Assembly: GCA_040388605.1 (NCBI GenBank)
Contig: JAZKBN010000052.1
Location: 30,774 to 94,773, forward strand
Direction of reading: 5' to 3'
DNA from: JAZKBN01 sp040388605
GTDB taxonomy: Bacteria; Bacteroidota; Bacteroidia; Cytophagales; Flexibacteraceae
Length of the DNA: 64,000 nt
A model generated the notes under the pieces. It had not been told where the DNA came from. It did no database searches and saw nothing but the letters and a program-made list of their open reading frames with translations. The position numbers and the translations under genes were made by a program. Shown here piece by piece: positions 1 through 8,616 of the stretch (the stretch's first letter is position 1; every line of letters starts with the position of its first letter).

Positions 1-2
1 GT

Positions 3-299
3 CGCGCCACGCACATGTACCGCATTAAGCACTTTGCCGAGCGGCTTTTTATACATCCCACGCATTTGAGCAATACCATTTATTTAACCACCGGCAAATC
101 TCCCTGCGATTTTTTGGTTGCCCGCTTAATGGAATACACCTATAAGCTTTTGCAGGATCCTGCTATTCCTATTGCAGAAGTATCTGAACGGCTAACATTT
201 GATGAGCCTACTAATTTTACCAAGTTCTTTAAGCAGAATGCAGGCATTACGCCCCGTATGTACCGCAAACAATTGGGCCTTATGAAGCAGGCAGCCTGA
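3..299 (+). CDS. AraC-family transcriptional regulator, C-terminal part (cut by window edge)
   Basis: The frame is open to the left edge and ends with a stop at 297-299, so only the C-terminal DNA-binding part is present. The residues after AERLFIHPTHLSNTIYLTTG form the first helix-turn-helix of an AraC/XylS domain. The segment PIAEVSERLTFDEPTNFTKFFK is the second, followed by the family ending PRMYRKQ. An internal ATG at 15 would leave the domain short of its first helix, so the real start lies outside the window. The ligand-binding domain, and therefore the signal sensed, cannot be seen. Family assignment is secure; target genes are unknown. Confidence 0.85.
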   Translation, partial: RATHMYRIKHFAERLFIHPTHLSNTIYLTTGKSPCDFLVARLMEYTYKLLQDPAIPIAEVSERLTFDEPTNFTKFFKQNAGITPRMYRKQLGLMKQAA

Positions 300-516
300 G
301 TATAGCCTGCATGTAACAGGTTTACCAACGGCTTCCTTTTTTGTAAATTACTAATACCACGGATTTAACACAAAGGCCACTTCTTCTGTTAAGACTCATT
401 TTCCGAAAGTTATAGGCGTTGCCTGATAAGCTAGTTCATATTTTATTTAAACATTTATCCGGATTGCTTACATTCAGGCCGGAATTCTAATTCCCCGAAC
501 TTATAGAGAACATTTT

Positions 517-1236
517 ATGATTCATTCTTTTAAAAACCTGATCGCTTTATGTGCAATTTTCTCCTTTGCAATGTTTTCATGTGCAAGGCATAATTACCAG
601 GCACATTTTCCGAATAAAGGCTACCATATAACTGCAGCAGTTAAGCCACCCAACACAAATTTGCAGCGAACCGATTTGAGCATAAAAAGAAGCAGCGCAA
701 AAACTGCCTTCCTGCCGCAGCAGGCAACAGTTGTAAAAGCGATTGCTAACAAAACAAAGTCCAGGGCCGGGGCAATTACCGCAGCAATGCCGGATACCAA
801 ACCTGTAAAAGCCGATGGACAATTATCAGTATCGGTCATGAGGCAGGTAATGGCGAGAACGCAGGCCAGGCACGCCAGGGTAATAAAGATGGCAGCTTCG
901 GCATTCAGGTACAATGCCAAGGAAGAGCCGCCTGTGCAAATGAATTTAAAAAGCCAGTTTACGGCACTGGCACTTGCTTTTCCTTTCCTTGCAGGTTTTT
1001 TCGGGATTCACAGGTTTTACCTTGGTTATACCGGTAACGGAATCCTGCGGCTTATAATAGGCATTATTGCCTTTGCCGCAATTATAGCTTTCGTTTCTAC
1101 AGGAGATATAAGTGCAATTCCTACTATAATTGTTTATGGTGGCTTTGTATTCATTTGGGCGTTTATAGATTTTCTACGCATTATTGGCGGAGATCTGAAA
1201 CCCAAGAACGGCGGCGATTATATTTATGACCTGTAA
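517..1236 (+). CDS. TM2-domain lipoprotein (copy 1)
   Basis: This 239-residue protein starts with a lipoprotein signal peptide whose probable lipidated cysteine is C22 (AMFSC). A polar, alanine/lysine-rich linker of about 120 residues follows, then a TM2 domain from about residue 148 to 225. The domain holds the hallmark GIHRFYLGY turn between two hydrophobic segments and ends with the tail LKPKNGGDYIYDL. TM2 domains are short two-helix modules of uncertain function, found in many bacterial envelope proteins. A lipid anchor combined with TM2 suggests attachment to one membrane and insertion in another or the same one; that is inference. Two related sequences follow at 1278-1711 (broken) and 1802-2497, so this is a tandem family. 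No partner enzyme is adjacent. Confidence 0.75.
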   Translation: MIHSFKNLIALCAIFSFAMFSCARHNYQAHFPNKGYHITAAVKPPNTNLQRTDLSIKRSSAKTAFLPQQATVVKAIANKTKSRAGAITAAMPDTKPVKADGQLSVSVMRQVMARTQARHARVIKMAASAFRYNAKEEPPVQMNLKSQFTALALAFPFLAGFFGIHRFYLGYTGNGILRLIIGIIAFAAIIAFVSTGDISAIPTIIVYGGFVFIWAFIDFLRIIGGDLKPKNGGDYIYDL

Positions 1237-1277
1237 TACCCGGCCTGCTCAGTCACATCATTCGTTAATACCTAGGA

Positions 1278-1711
1278 ATGGACATTTTGAGAAATGCAGG
1301 TTTTCAGAAATCATCAGTTCAGGTGTTTTCGAAATATGCGGGGGTAGTAATTCTGATATGCCTGTCGGCGGGCTTGGTTTCCTGTGACCGACAAAATTAG
1401 GCTGCGCATTTCCCTCCAATTACATAATGTAAAACCGGAGCAGGCTGATTTACATACAGCTGCATCGTTACAAGGCCGGTTTTCTCCAAAACGCAGGCAA
1501 GGCATTTACGGGTAATGAAGTTGGCAGCTTCGCTGGTTAACCCGGGTGTTAAAGACCTGGCACCGGGGAGCCTTGGTAATAACAAATCCCGATTGCCGCC
1601 CGGGCTATAAACGGCAGCCGGTTGCTCGTATGGGCCCTAATTGATTTTATCAGGATTATGCTCGGCAAACTGAAAACTAAAGACGGCAGCGATTATATTC
1701 ATGATTTGTAA
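1278..1711 (+). pseudogene. Decayed TM2-domain lipoprotein (middle copy of a tandem triplet)
   Basis: An ATG at 1278 opens a frame encoding a lipoprotein signal peptide with lipobox LVSC followed by DRQN. It stops at TAG 1398-1400, exactly where the intact copies read NYQAHFP; after the stop the same frame gives AAHFPP. Much of the linker and the first TM2 helix are missing. In a different frame, 1631-1711 encodes WALIDFIRIMLGKLKTKDG and ends SDYIHDL plus stop, matching the intact copy's WAFIDFLRIIGGDLKPKNG tail. One nonsense change, at least one frameshift and an internal deletion therefore separate it from its neighbours. The evidence comes from comparing the three copies in this window. 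Confidence 0.8.
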
Positions 1712-1801
1712 ACCGTTTAAGTAAACTGCCTTTAGCGGCCCTAAACATAACCAACCTGCTTCAGGGCTGTAGTTTTATACACCGGTAACCCAAATTAAGA
1801 A

Positions 1802-2497
1802 ATGACCTTCCGGAATTTTAATGCCTGTAAATATTTACTGCTGATACTCAGTCTGCTTACAGGCTTTAGCGCCTGCCACAGGCATCATTACCAAGCTCAT
1901 TTCCCCGGTAAAAAATATGGTTTGCATGGTGCCTCAGTCAGAACGCAACCTTCATCACCTGGAGCTTTATGCACAGAGCCTGTAATTGATCCCGGAATTG
2001 CTGTGAATGCAAAACCGGCAGGTTCGATTAGGCATTCTGACAGTAATAAGAAAAGCAGGTATGCAAACGTCGGCAAAGCCGGAATTGCAGCAGGTGCATT
2101 AACGGCATCAATAAAAGGAAGAAGCAGTAAAAGTGCTGAATCAGCCCTGAAAGGCCTACGAACTTCGGTTCTTACGGCTTCATTAAACAGTCTTAAATTG
2201 GCTTATTATAAGAAGGGCGATAAAAACAAAGGCCTGACCATATTAATTGCCTTTCCGTTTCTTACCGGTCTTTTAGGGGTTTATTACTTCTACCTGGGTT
2301 ATCATAAAAAAGGCTGGCTTTGGCTGGGCATTACAGCATTAACTTTCATTGTCGGCGTTTTAGCTGAAACAGGTGACCCTTTTGCAATTACCGCAGTGGT
2401 TTTGCTTGTCTTAACCATGATGATTCGTTGCTTAATTGATTTTGTTAAAATCCTGTCGAACAACTTAACCCCTGCACACGGAGATTATTACCATTGA
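1802..2497 (+). CDS. TM2-domain lipoprotein (copy 2)
   Basis: This 231-residue paralogue of the protein at 517-1236 has a signal peptide ending in lipobox FSAC (C25), then HRHHYQAHFPGKK, which aligns with ARHNYQAHFPNKG of copy 1. The polar linker differs in sequence. The TM2 domain, about residues 146-222, is recognisable, but the usual HRFYLG turn reads YYFYLGY, so the conserved His-Arg pair is lost. The C-terminus LTPAHGDYYH again resembles copy 1. Divergence is strong in the linker and weak at both ends, as expected for an old tandem duplication under different constraint. Function is unknown. Confidence 0.72.
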   Translation: MTFRNFNACKYLLLILSLLTGFSACHRHHYQAHFPGKKYGLHGASVRTQPSSPGALCTEPVIDPGIAVNAKPAGSIRHSDSNKKSRYANVGKAGIAAGALTASIKGRSSKSAESALKGLRTSVLTASLNSLKLAYYKKGDKNKGLTILIAFPFLTGLLGVYYFYLGYHKKGWLWLGITALTFIVGVLAETGDPFAITAVVLLVLTMMIRCLIDFVKILSNNLTPAHGDYYH

Positions 2498-2734
2498 GCA
2501 ACATCGCCAAAAGCGCATATTGCTAAGCTATACCTATCTGTATTAAATTTCGGGATTGTTTTCTCTATAAGATTTATGCAGGCTGTGCTGTTATTCTTTT
2601 AACCGCATACCCGGCTATGTTCAAACCCGACAGCTGCATTCTCAAACTTAGAACTTAACAGGCGAATACAGTAATGGCTTCTTATCCCGCTTTTTATTCC
2701 TTTTCCCAAAATTCCGGCTTTGCCATTTAAAGCC

Positions 2735-2743
2735 TACCTTTGC
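2735..2743 (+). promoter_or_regulatory. Bacteroidota -7 box upstream of arcA
   Basis: TACCTTTGC matches the Bacteroidota housekeeping sigma -7 consensus TAnnTTTG. It lies 46 nt upstream of the arginine deiminase ATG. I could not assign a clear -33 TTG at the usual spacing. Confidence 0.5.
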
Positions 2744-2789
2744 TGCCCGAAAGCAAATTGCATCCTTTAAATCCTTTCTGCTACTGTTA

Positions 2790-4043
2790 ATGCACCCACT
2801 CCGCGACCCCCTGAAACTACGCCTGAACAGCGAGTACGGCACTTTAAGAGCCGTGCTCATGCACCGTCCCGGTGTTGAAATTGACCGTTTAACGCCTTAC
2901 AATATAGGCGAATACCTTTTTGAAGATATGCCCTACCTGAGCGTTATGCAAAAAGAGCATGATGAATTCAGGAGCCTCATTAAAGGCGCAACCGGGGCCA
3001 CCGTTTTTCGCCTGCACGAATTGCTTATCGAGGTGCTTATAGATGATAACCTGCTGCACCGCGCCTTCGAGGTAGCCCTTGCCGAAACAAACCTGGTTCA
3101 TTTGGCCGGCGATATTGTGGCCCGCCTGAGCACAGCCGAATGCGCAAACGTGCTTTTGGCCGGTATAAAAGTATATGAGCTTAAACGCAAGCTGAAGGCC
3201 CGCGACCTTGATCGCCTGCCCGACCACAGCTATGTAATAAGCCCCAACCCCAACGTATATTTCATGCGCGATGCCGCAGCCGTTATACAAACCGGTATAA
3301 TCAGCTGCCAGATGAAGCACCCCGTTCGCCACCGCGAAACCATGATTATGCGCCTCATCTTCGAGAATCATCCCTATTTCCGCGACAACTTTAACCTGCT
3401 GTACCCCAATAAGGATCTAAGTCTTGGTGATCGCAAGCAGTTCCCGACTATTGAAGGCGGAGATATTATTGTGCTCAGCGAAAAAGCCCTGGCAATTGGC
3501 AACAGCGAGCGCACCGATCCTGAAGCCATACTCGAAGTAGCCAAACAGGTTTTACGCAGCAACCAGGTAGAGCGCGTGTACGAGGTTTTATTGCCTAAAA
3601 AACGCAACTTCATGCACCTCGATACCGTTTTCACCATTATTGATGAAAACCTGGTGGTAACCTATCCTGATGCTTTGCAGGCAGTTCTTGAAACCCGCGT
3701 ACACCGCAAGGAAGGAGAAGACGAAAACGGCGATACCATACTCAGCACCGAGGTATTGAATGAATCTCTGCTGAAAGTGCTTGAAAAAGAAATTGACTAT
3801 CTCGAAATAATCAGCACCGGCGGCGGCAATCCTGATTACGCCATGCGTGAGCAGTGGTTCGATGGAGCGAATGTTTTTGCAATTGGTCCGCGCAGGGTTA
3901 TAAGCTATAACCGGAACATACATACCAACCGCGCCCTGCGCGAGGCAGGTGTTGAAGTGCTCACCATACCCAGCTCAGAGCTCAGCCGCGGCCTCGGGGG
4001 CCCAAGGTGCATGACCATGGCGCTTGACAGGCAGGAGTTTTAG
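2790..4043 (+). CDS. arcA: Arginine deiminase
   Basis: The enzyme hydrolyses L-arginine to citrulline and ammonia (EC 3.5.3.6) in the cytoplasm. The 417-residue length is typical. The guanidino-group-modifying motifs are all in place: FMRD from about residue 157, EGGD at 222, HLDT at 276, and the catalytic cysteine C407 in GGPRCMTMAL. The ATG at 2790 is chosen because the family's N-terminal LNSEYGTLRAVLMHRPG follows at once. No ornithine carbamoyltransferase or carbamate kinase lies nearby, so this is not a complete ArcABC operon. The gene may serve arginine catabolism or acid/ammonia balance alone, or feed citrulline into arginine metabolism; that is inference. Confidence 0.95.
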   Translation: MHPLRDPLKLRLNSEYGTLRAVLMHRPGVEIDRLTPYNIGEYLFEDMPYLSVMQKEHDEFRSLIKGATGATVFRLHELLIEVLIDDNLLHRAFEVALAETNLVHLAGDIVARLSTAECANVLLAGIKVYELKRKLKARDLDRLPDHSYVISPNPNVYFMRDAAAVIQTGIISCQMKHPVRHRETMIMRLIFENHPYFRDNFNLLYPNKDLSLGDRKQFPTIEGGDIIVLSEKALAIGNSERTDPEAILEVAKQVLRSNQVERVYEVLLPKKRNFMHLDTVFTIIDENLVVTYPDALQAVLETRVHRKEGEDENGDTILSTEVLNESLLKVLEKEIDYLEIISTGGGNPDYAMREQWFDGANVFAIGPRRVISYNRNIHTNRALREAGVEVLTIPSSELSRGLGGPRCMTMALDRQEF

Positions 4044-4107
4044 AATGGTGTTGCTGCCTTTATCTTCATAAAGATAAGAAAACCAGGTTGCCTGCATTCA
4101 AAATAAA

Positions 4108-4156
4108 CAGCATAAAAAAAGGGTCCTGCCATGCGGCGGACCCTTTTTTTATGCTG
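4108..4156. terminator. Bidirectional terminator between arcA and ndh
   Basis: Arms of 19 nt, 4108-4126 and 4138-4156, pair as CAGCAT + A7 + GGGTCC with GGACCC + T7 + ATGCTG around a short loop. Runs of A and T on either side make it work in both directions, which suits the convergent genes. Confidence 0.9.
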
Positions 4157-4165
4157 TTCTGAAAC

Positions 4166-5512
4166 CTAAACTGACTCAGCCTTTCTTGCCGCCTTACTTA
4201 TGGCTTCAAAACTAAAGCCTGTTCGCTCTTTAGGCTTTGCCGGCTTTTTTGGCGACAATATCAGCCTCAGGTTTTGGTCAGATGTTATATAGCTCCAGGC
4301 CCATGTAAAGAACACCGATACCCGGTTTCTCACCCCGAAAATGCTGATTAGGTGCACAAACATCCAAACCGCCCAGGCAAAGAAGCCCTGGAATTTGAAG
4401 CCTGCAATTTCGGCTACGGCTTTGTTCTTACCAATTGTGGCCATGCTGCCCAAATCTTTATACCTGAAAGGTTTCAGGACTTTTCCCTTCGCCATGGCCT
4501 TGAAATTACGGGCAAGGTTACGTGCCATCTGAATGGCGGGCTGGGCTACCTGCGGGTGGCCGTCAGGGTATTTTTCCTCAGTTGTCAGGGCTATATCGCC
4601 TATTGCATAAATATCGGGATGGGAGCGCAGGCGGTTATAGGGGTCGGTTAAGAGTCGACCGCCTCTGCCTTTTGCTTCAGCAGGCAGGCCCTTTATATCT
4701 ATGGCTTTAACGCCTGCCGCCCAAATAAGCGTATTGCTGCGTATTTTAGTTCCGTCGGAAAAGGTAACATGCCTGCCGTCGTAATCTTTTACCTGTGTGC
4801 CTGTGCGCACGGTTACACCCATTTCTTCAAGAAACTCCCGGCTCTTCTGTTGGCTTGCGGGAGCCATGGGACCCAGCAGGTTAGGGCCGGCTTCCACTAT
4901 GGTTACATGCATCTGCCCGAAATCAATTTCAGGGTGGTCTTTGGGCAATACGGTTTTGCGCATTTCGGCAAGGGTGCCGCTTATTTCAACGCCCGTGGGG
5001 CCGCCGCCGGCCACCACTACATTCAGGAGGCCTTCAAGCTCATCATCGGTATCAGCGGTAATTGCATCTTCAAAATTCTGTAGCAGGGTGTTGCGCAAGG
5101 CCAACGCCTCCGATACCGATTTCATAGGAATGGCATTTTCCGCCACGCCTTTCAGGCCGAAGTAATTGGTGTCGGCGCCCATGGCAAATACCAGGTAATC
5201 GTAAGAAATGGGGCCAAGGCCTGTGCGGATAATCCTGGTTTCAGGCTCAACTTCGTAAAACTCGGTTATACGGAGCACGAAGTTGGGGTTATCGCGAAAT
5301 ACGCGGCGTAGCGGGAAAGATATGCTGCTGGGCTCAAGGCCCGCAGTGGCCACCTGGTAAAACAGGGGCTGAAACTGGTGGTAATTGTTCTTATCGATGA
5401 GCACTACCTGGAATGGTAAGCCTTCAAGCTGCTGTGCCAACTCGAGCCCGCCGAAGCCGGCACCAACTATCACTACACGCTTTAAGCGCGTTTCAGGGAT
5501 ATTGGGTATCAT
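4166..5512 (-). CDS. ndh: Type II NADH:quinone oxidoreductase
   Basis: This is a single-subunit, non-proton-pumping NADH dehydrogenase that passes electrons from NADH through FAD to the quinone pool on the cytoplasmic face of the membrane. The N-terminal FAD-binding motif VVIVGAGFGGLELAQQL, the family stretch FQPLFYQVATAGLEPS, a second nucleotide-binding fold (VVAGGGPTGVEISG) and the FAD-contacting IYAIGDIA are all visible. The hydrophobic C-terminus (about 370-425) fits membrane association. I chose ATG 5512 (448 residues), which gives MIPNIPETRLKR just before the Rossmann motif; an upstream ATG at 5566 would add 18 atypical residues. It converges with arcA across a shared terminator. Confidence 0.92.
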   Translation of the reverse strand: MIPNIPETRLKRVVIVGAGFGGLELAQQLEGLPFQVVLIDKNNYHQFQPLFYQVATAGLEPSSISFPLRRVFRDNPNFVLRITEFYEVEPETRIIRTGLGPISYDYLVFAMGADTNYFGLKGVAENAIPMKSVSEALALRNTLLQNFEDAITADTDDELEGLLNVVVAGGGPTGVEISGTLAEMRKTVLPKDHPEIDFGQMHVTIVEAGPNLLGPMAPASQQKSREFLEEMGVTVRTGTQVKDYDGRHVTFSDGTKIRSNTLIWAAGVKAIDIKGLPAEAKGRGGRLLTDPYNRLRSHPDIYAIGDIALTTEEKYPDGHPQVAQPAIQMARNLARNFKAMAKGKVLKPFRYKDLGSMATIGKNKAVAEIAGFKFQGFFAWAVWMFVHLISIFGVRNRVSVFFTWAWSYITSDQNLRLILSPKKPAKPKERTGFSFEAISKAARKAESV

Positions 5513-5618
5513 AATCCGATTAAAATTTATGTATGAAAATGTACTCTGCTGAGTACAAATCAACACAATTTTACTGTAAATAATACGGTCCCGCGCTGCC
5601 TGTATGCCTGAAAAGCGG

Positions 5619-6749
5619 CTAAAATATGCTGATTGCCGAAATTAAGGCCCTGATTTCTGCGTCCGTGTTGAATACATGCAGGCAAATTCTGAGCCGTTCG
5701 GTACCAATGGGTACGGTTGGGGCCAAAACCGGCCTAACATCGAGGCCCTTATTGCGCAATGCTTCCGACGCCTGCTTTGCATTTTCGTTACCGGGTACAA
5801 AAAGCACCTGTATGGGGCTCTTGCTGTCGGCAATGCGGTTGCCCAGGCCGGCTTCTGCGGCAGAGTTCCTGAAGGTATTAATGCGGCGCTGCAATTGGGT
5901 GGGCAGCTCAGGGTGCATGCTTAAATAATAAAAAGCTGCATCTATAGCTATAAAGCTGTGCGGTGGCGGGGCAGTGCTGTAAATAAAGGGCCGCGCAAAA
6001 TTCACGAGATATTCGGCAAGCAGTGCGCTGCCGGCCACGCAGGCCCCGTGAACCCCCATAGCCTTCCCGAAGGTATGTATGCGCACAGGCACCTGGTCTG
6101 CAAGGCCAAGCTCGCTTGCAAGACCGCTGCCTGCATCGCCGCGCAGGCCGGTGGTATGGGCTTCATCAAGTATAAGGAATGCGCCGAATTCGTTGCAGGC
6201 TTTAATTATTTCGGCCAGCGGGCATTCATCGCCGTCCATGCTGAAAACGGCTTCGGTTACCACATAAGCGCGGCCTTCTGCCAGCTTTAGTTTTGAGCGC
6301 AGGCTATCAGGGTCGTTATGGCGAAAGGTGATGCGTCTTGCAAAACTCAGGCGTGCACCTTCTTTGAGGCTGGCATGGCAAAGCTCGTCCATCACAATGG
6401 TATCGCCTTTTTGGGGCAATGAGCTTAAAACCGCGGTATTGGCCGCATACCCGCTCCCGAAAATAAGGGCAGCCTCGGTTTTCAGCGTCATGGCCAGGCG
6501 CTTTTCGGTTTGCAGGGCAATCAGGCTGTTGCCGGAAAGCAGGCGGCTTCCCGTGCTGCCGTTCTGCACATAATCTGCCGCCTCTTCACGCTGACGAATC
6601 TGTCGGGCGAGGTAAGGGTTACGGGCAAGGCCCAGGTAATCGTTACTGAAAAAATCCTGCAAGGGGGTGGCAAGTGCAAGGCTGCGCAGGTTGCCGGTTT
6701 GCTTACGCTTTTGCAGCGCGCTGTACAGGTGTTCGTCTAAGGAAGTCAT
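5619..6749 (-). CDS. bioF: 8-amino-7-oxononanoate synthase-like PLP enzyme
   Basis: This 376-residue alpha-oxoamine synthase is closest in appearance to BioF, which condenses pimeloyl-ACP/CoA with alanine in biotin synthesis. Family marks are FFSNDYLGL near the N-terminus, NGSTGSRLLSGN, the PLP-pocket DEAHTTGLRG, and the Schiff-base lysine K229 in HTFGKAMGVHGA. Related enzymes (glycine C-acetyltransferase, serine palmitoyltransferase) share these motifs, but they are usually about 390-400 residues long. The short N-terminus and the SGSR/GSTGSRLLSGN region favour BioF. No other biotin gene is in the window, so the assignment rests on sequence only. It lies upstream of ndh on the same strand, with about 106 bp between. 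Confidence 0.82.
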   Translation of the reverse strand: MTSLDEHLYSALQKRKQTGNLRSLALATPLQDFFSNDYLGLARNPYLARQIRQREEAADYVQNGSTGSRLLSGNSLIALQTEKRLAMTLKTEAALIFGSGYAANTAVLSSLPQKGDTIVMDELCHASLKEGARLSFARRITFRHNDPDSLRSKLKLAEGRAYVVTEAVFSMDGDECPLAEIIKACNEFGAFLILDEAHTTGLRGDAGSGLASELGLADQVPVRIHTFGKAMGVHGACVAGSALLAEYLVNFARPFIYSTAPPPHSFIAIDAAFYYLSMHPELPTQLQRRINTFRNSAAEAGLGNRIADSKSPIQVLFVPGNENAKQASEALRNKGLDVRPVLAPTVPIGTERLRICLHVFNTDAEIRALISAISIF

Positions 6750-6916
6750 GGTTTGTTTGCTGAACTACTTGGTGTATTAACAGGTATTGGTATTAGCAGA
6801 AGCCAAGTTATGCAAAAAACAGGTTTTGTCTTTAAGCTTAGGTAATAAGCAATATAAAACACCGGAACAGCTTTTATGTATATGCCCCGTGTTGTAACTG
6901 AAAATAAGGGACAAGG

Positions 6917-7172
6917 CAATCCTGTCCAAAACGATTTTTTGTGCCTTCCCCAAGATACATTAAAAGGACTGCTGGTATGAAATTTCCGGTAAAAATGGTT
7001 AAAGTGCTTCCAAGAGCCCCAAATTGCCCTACTAATTGGATAGTTTCACCCATGATTTAATAGCCGTGAGTAGCCCGAAATCCAAAATCAGGGGGTTGGT
7101 TTTGAAATGAGTGCTGAAAACCCTTCCAATTGAGTTATTTCGAGCATTCCCAAAACGTTTTGGACAGGATTG
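6917..7172. mobile_element. 256-bp MITE-like element with 17-bp terminal inverted repeats
   Basis: CAATCCTGTCCAAAACG at 6917-6933 is a perfect inverted repeat of CGTTTTGGACAGGATTG at 7156-7172. The flanks carry a direct repeat GGGACAAGG at 6908-6916 and 7173-7181, read as a 9-bp target-site duplication; the match continues for CAAT, so 13 bp is an alternative. No transposase-sized frame lies inside. The size, perfect ends and duplication indicate a non-autonomous element moved by a transposase encoded elsewhere. Its right end supplies the stop and last codons of the acyltransferase gene at 7135-8268. It fills the whole gap between bioF and that gene. Confidence 0.75.
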
Positions 7173-8268
7173 GGGACAAGGCAATTAAATCAGGGCAAAT
7201 ACTCAGGCGCAAAAACGGCAGCTCAAGAAAATGGTAAGAGAGCGCGGCAATAAGCAGCGACAGGAAGAAAAAAACATAAAACATGCTATCTGCCTCAATA
7301 CTAAACCCGGTTCGGAGGGAGATCAGGAAGTAAACCTGGGGAACTACGTTGTGAAACAAATACAGCCCGTAACTGTATAAGCCAAAACGTACTAATGGCG
7401 CTGAAGTAAGAAAACCTGTAAGCACTTTCGGGGCATTGCCCTTTGTAACCCAATGAATAAGCCCTGCACAAAGTATGGGGAAAACAGGTAAAACCTCGTT
7501 AAGCAGGTTTTTACCGGGGTATAAAAACGGCCTTTGGCTTAGCAGCACATACACCGGTATAAGCAGCGGCAACCAAGCGAATAACGGGAATTTTCTATCG
7601 GTGAGTTGCAGCCAGGCTACAAAAATACCGGCAGCAAAAAACTGGAACGTTGCCGGCAGAAGCATTGAGGCATATATGATATTATAACCTGTATATATAA
7701 ACAAGAAAACCGACAGCATTCCGGTTAATCCCATGATACCAATTATCCATGGGAACCATGAAGGCTTGGCGGGAAGCAGGCAAAGCGGCAGCAAAATGTA
7801 AAACTGTTCTTCGCAGGCAAGACTCCAGAAGTGATTAACAGGATAGTTGAAGCCTTGGGTTAAAAAAGCGGAAACATTATAGGTATATGTAAACAGCCAT
7901 GGCAGCAGGCTTAAAATATGTTGGGGTACCTTTAAAAATACTACAATGGCAATCAGGAAGTAATAAGCCGGCACAATGCGCAGCGCCCGGCGGGTCCAGA
8001 AACTTTTGGCTTTACTGAAAGGGCTTTGGCCTGCAGCACGCAGGCGCAGATTCTGGCGCATTAGAATGCCCCCTATAAGATACCCGCTCAACACAAAAAA
8101 AAGCTGCACACCCATTTTTCCCGGGAAAAGCCATGGCCTAGGGTTAAGCCATTCGGGCGGATTTAAATGCTCCAGCATTACAAGAAAAACCGCAATTGCA
8201 CGCAGGCCGTCAAGGGCCGGGTAATAGGCCGGTACGTCTGCTGATACCGGAGGATGTGGCTGGTTCAA
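7135..8268 (-). CDS. Acyltransferase 3 (OafA/YrhL-like) integral membrane protein
   Basis: This 377-residue polytopic protein belongs to the acyltransferase-3 family, which transfers acetyl or other acyl groups onto cell-surface sugars. Visible family motifs are YYPALDGLRAIAVFLVML with the key H of LEH at the N-terminus, FFVLSGYLIGGIL, RRALRIVPAYY and LACEEQFYILLPL, spread over about ten hydrophobic segments. The only in-frame start consistent with the motif is TTG at 8268; a stop lies six codons upstream and no ATG is available. The last 12 codons, encoding PILSKTFWECSK, lie inside the MITE-like element, so the native C-terminus has been replaced just after the family's ELPFLRL tail. Activity may survive because the conserved core is complete. 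Substrate unknown. Confidence 0.85.
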   Translation of the reverse strand: MNQPHPPVSADVPAYYPALDGLRAIAVFLVMLEHLNPPEWLNPRPWLFPGKMGVQLFFVLSGYLIGGILMRQNLRLRAAGQSPFSKAKSFWTRRALRIVPAYYFLIAIVVFLKVPQHILSLLPWLFTYTYNVSAFLTQGFNYPVNHFWSLACEEQFYILLPLCLLPAKPSWFPWIIGIMGLTGMLSVFLFIYTGYNIIYASMLLPATFQFFAAGIFVAWLQLTDRKFPLFAWLPLLIPVYVLLSQRPFLYPGKNLLNEVLPVFPILCAGLIHWVTKGNAPKVLTGFLTSAPLVRFGLYSYGLYLFHNVVPQVYFLISLRTGFSIEADSMFYVFFFLSLLIAALSYHFLELPFLRLSICPDLIALSPILSKTFWECSK

Positions 8269-8616
8269 GTTTTTCCTGTTCTGTTAATAGGCGGCAGGAA
8301 AAACCCGCAGCAATATGCAATGATGGCAAAGTTAAGTGAATTGCTTAAAAAGAAGAAACGATCATGCGGTACATTGGTTCACCCGGCTCCTTTAACCCGT
8401 ATTGTTTCATAAAGCCTGCCGCTGTGTTTTATTTCGATATACTGTGTTTTCCCATTATAGAATAACAGGCATTCCGGTAAAAACGGGCATTCTGAATAAT
8501 TCAAAATGCAAAGCCTGAAAATAAAGCTTGTAAATTTCGGGATGTTAAAATGCAGCCGGGTAAACCGGGTATTGGGGCTGTACGGTAAAAATCATAACTG
8601 TCATAGGGCTGTTAAC

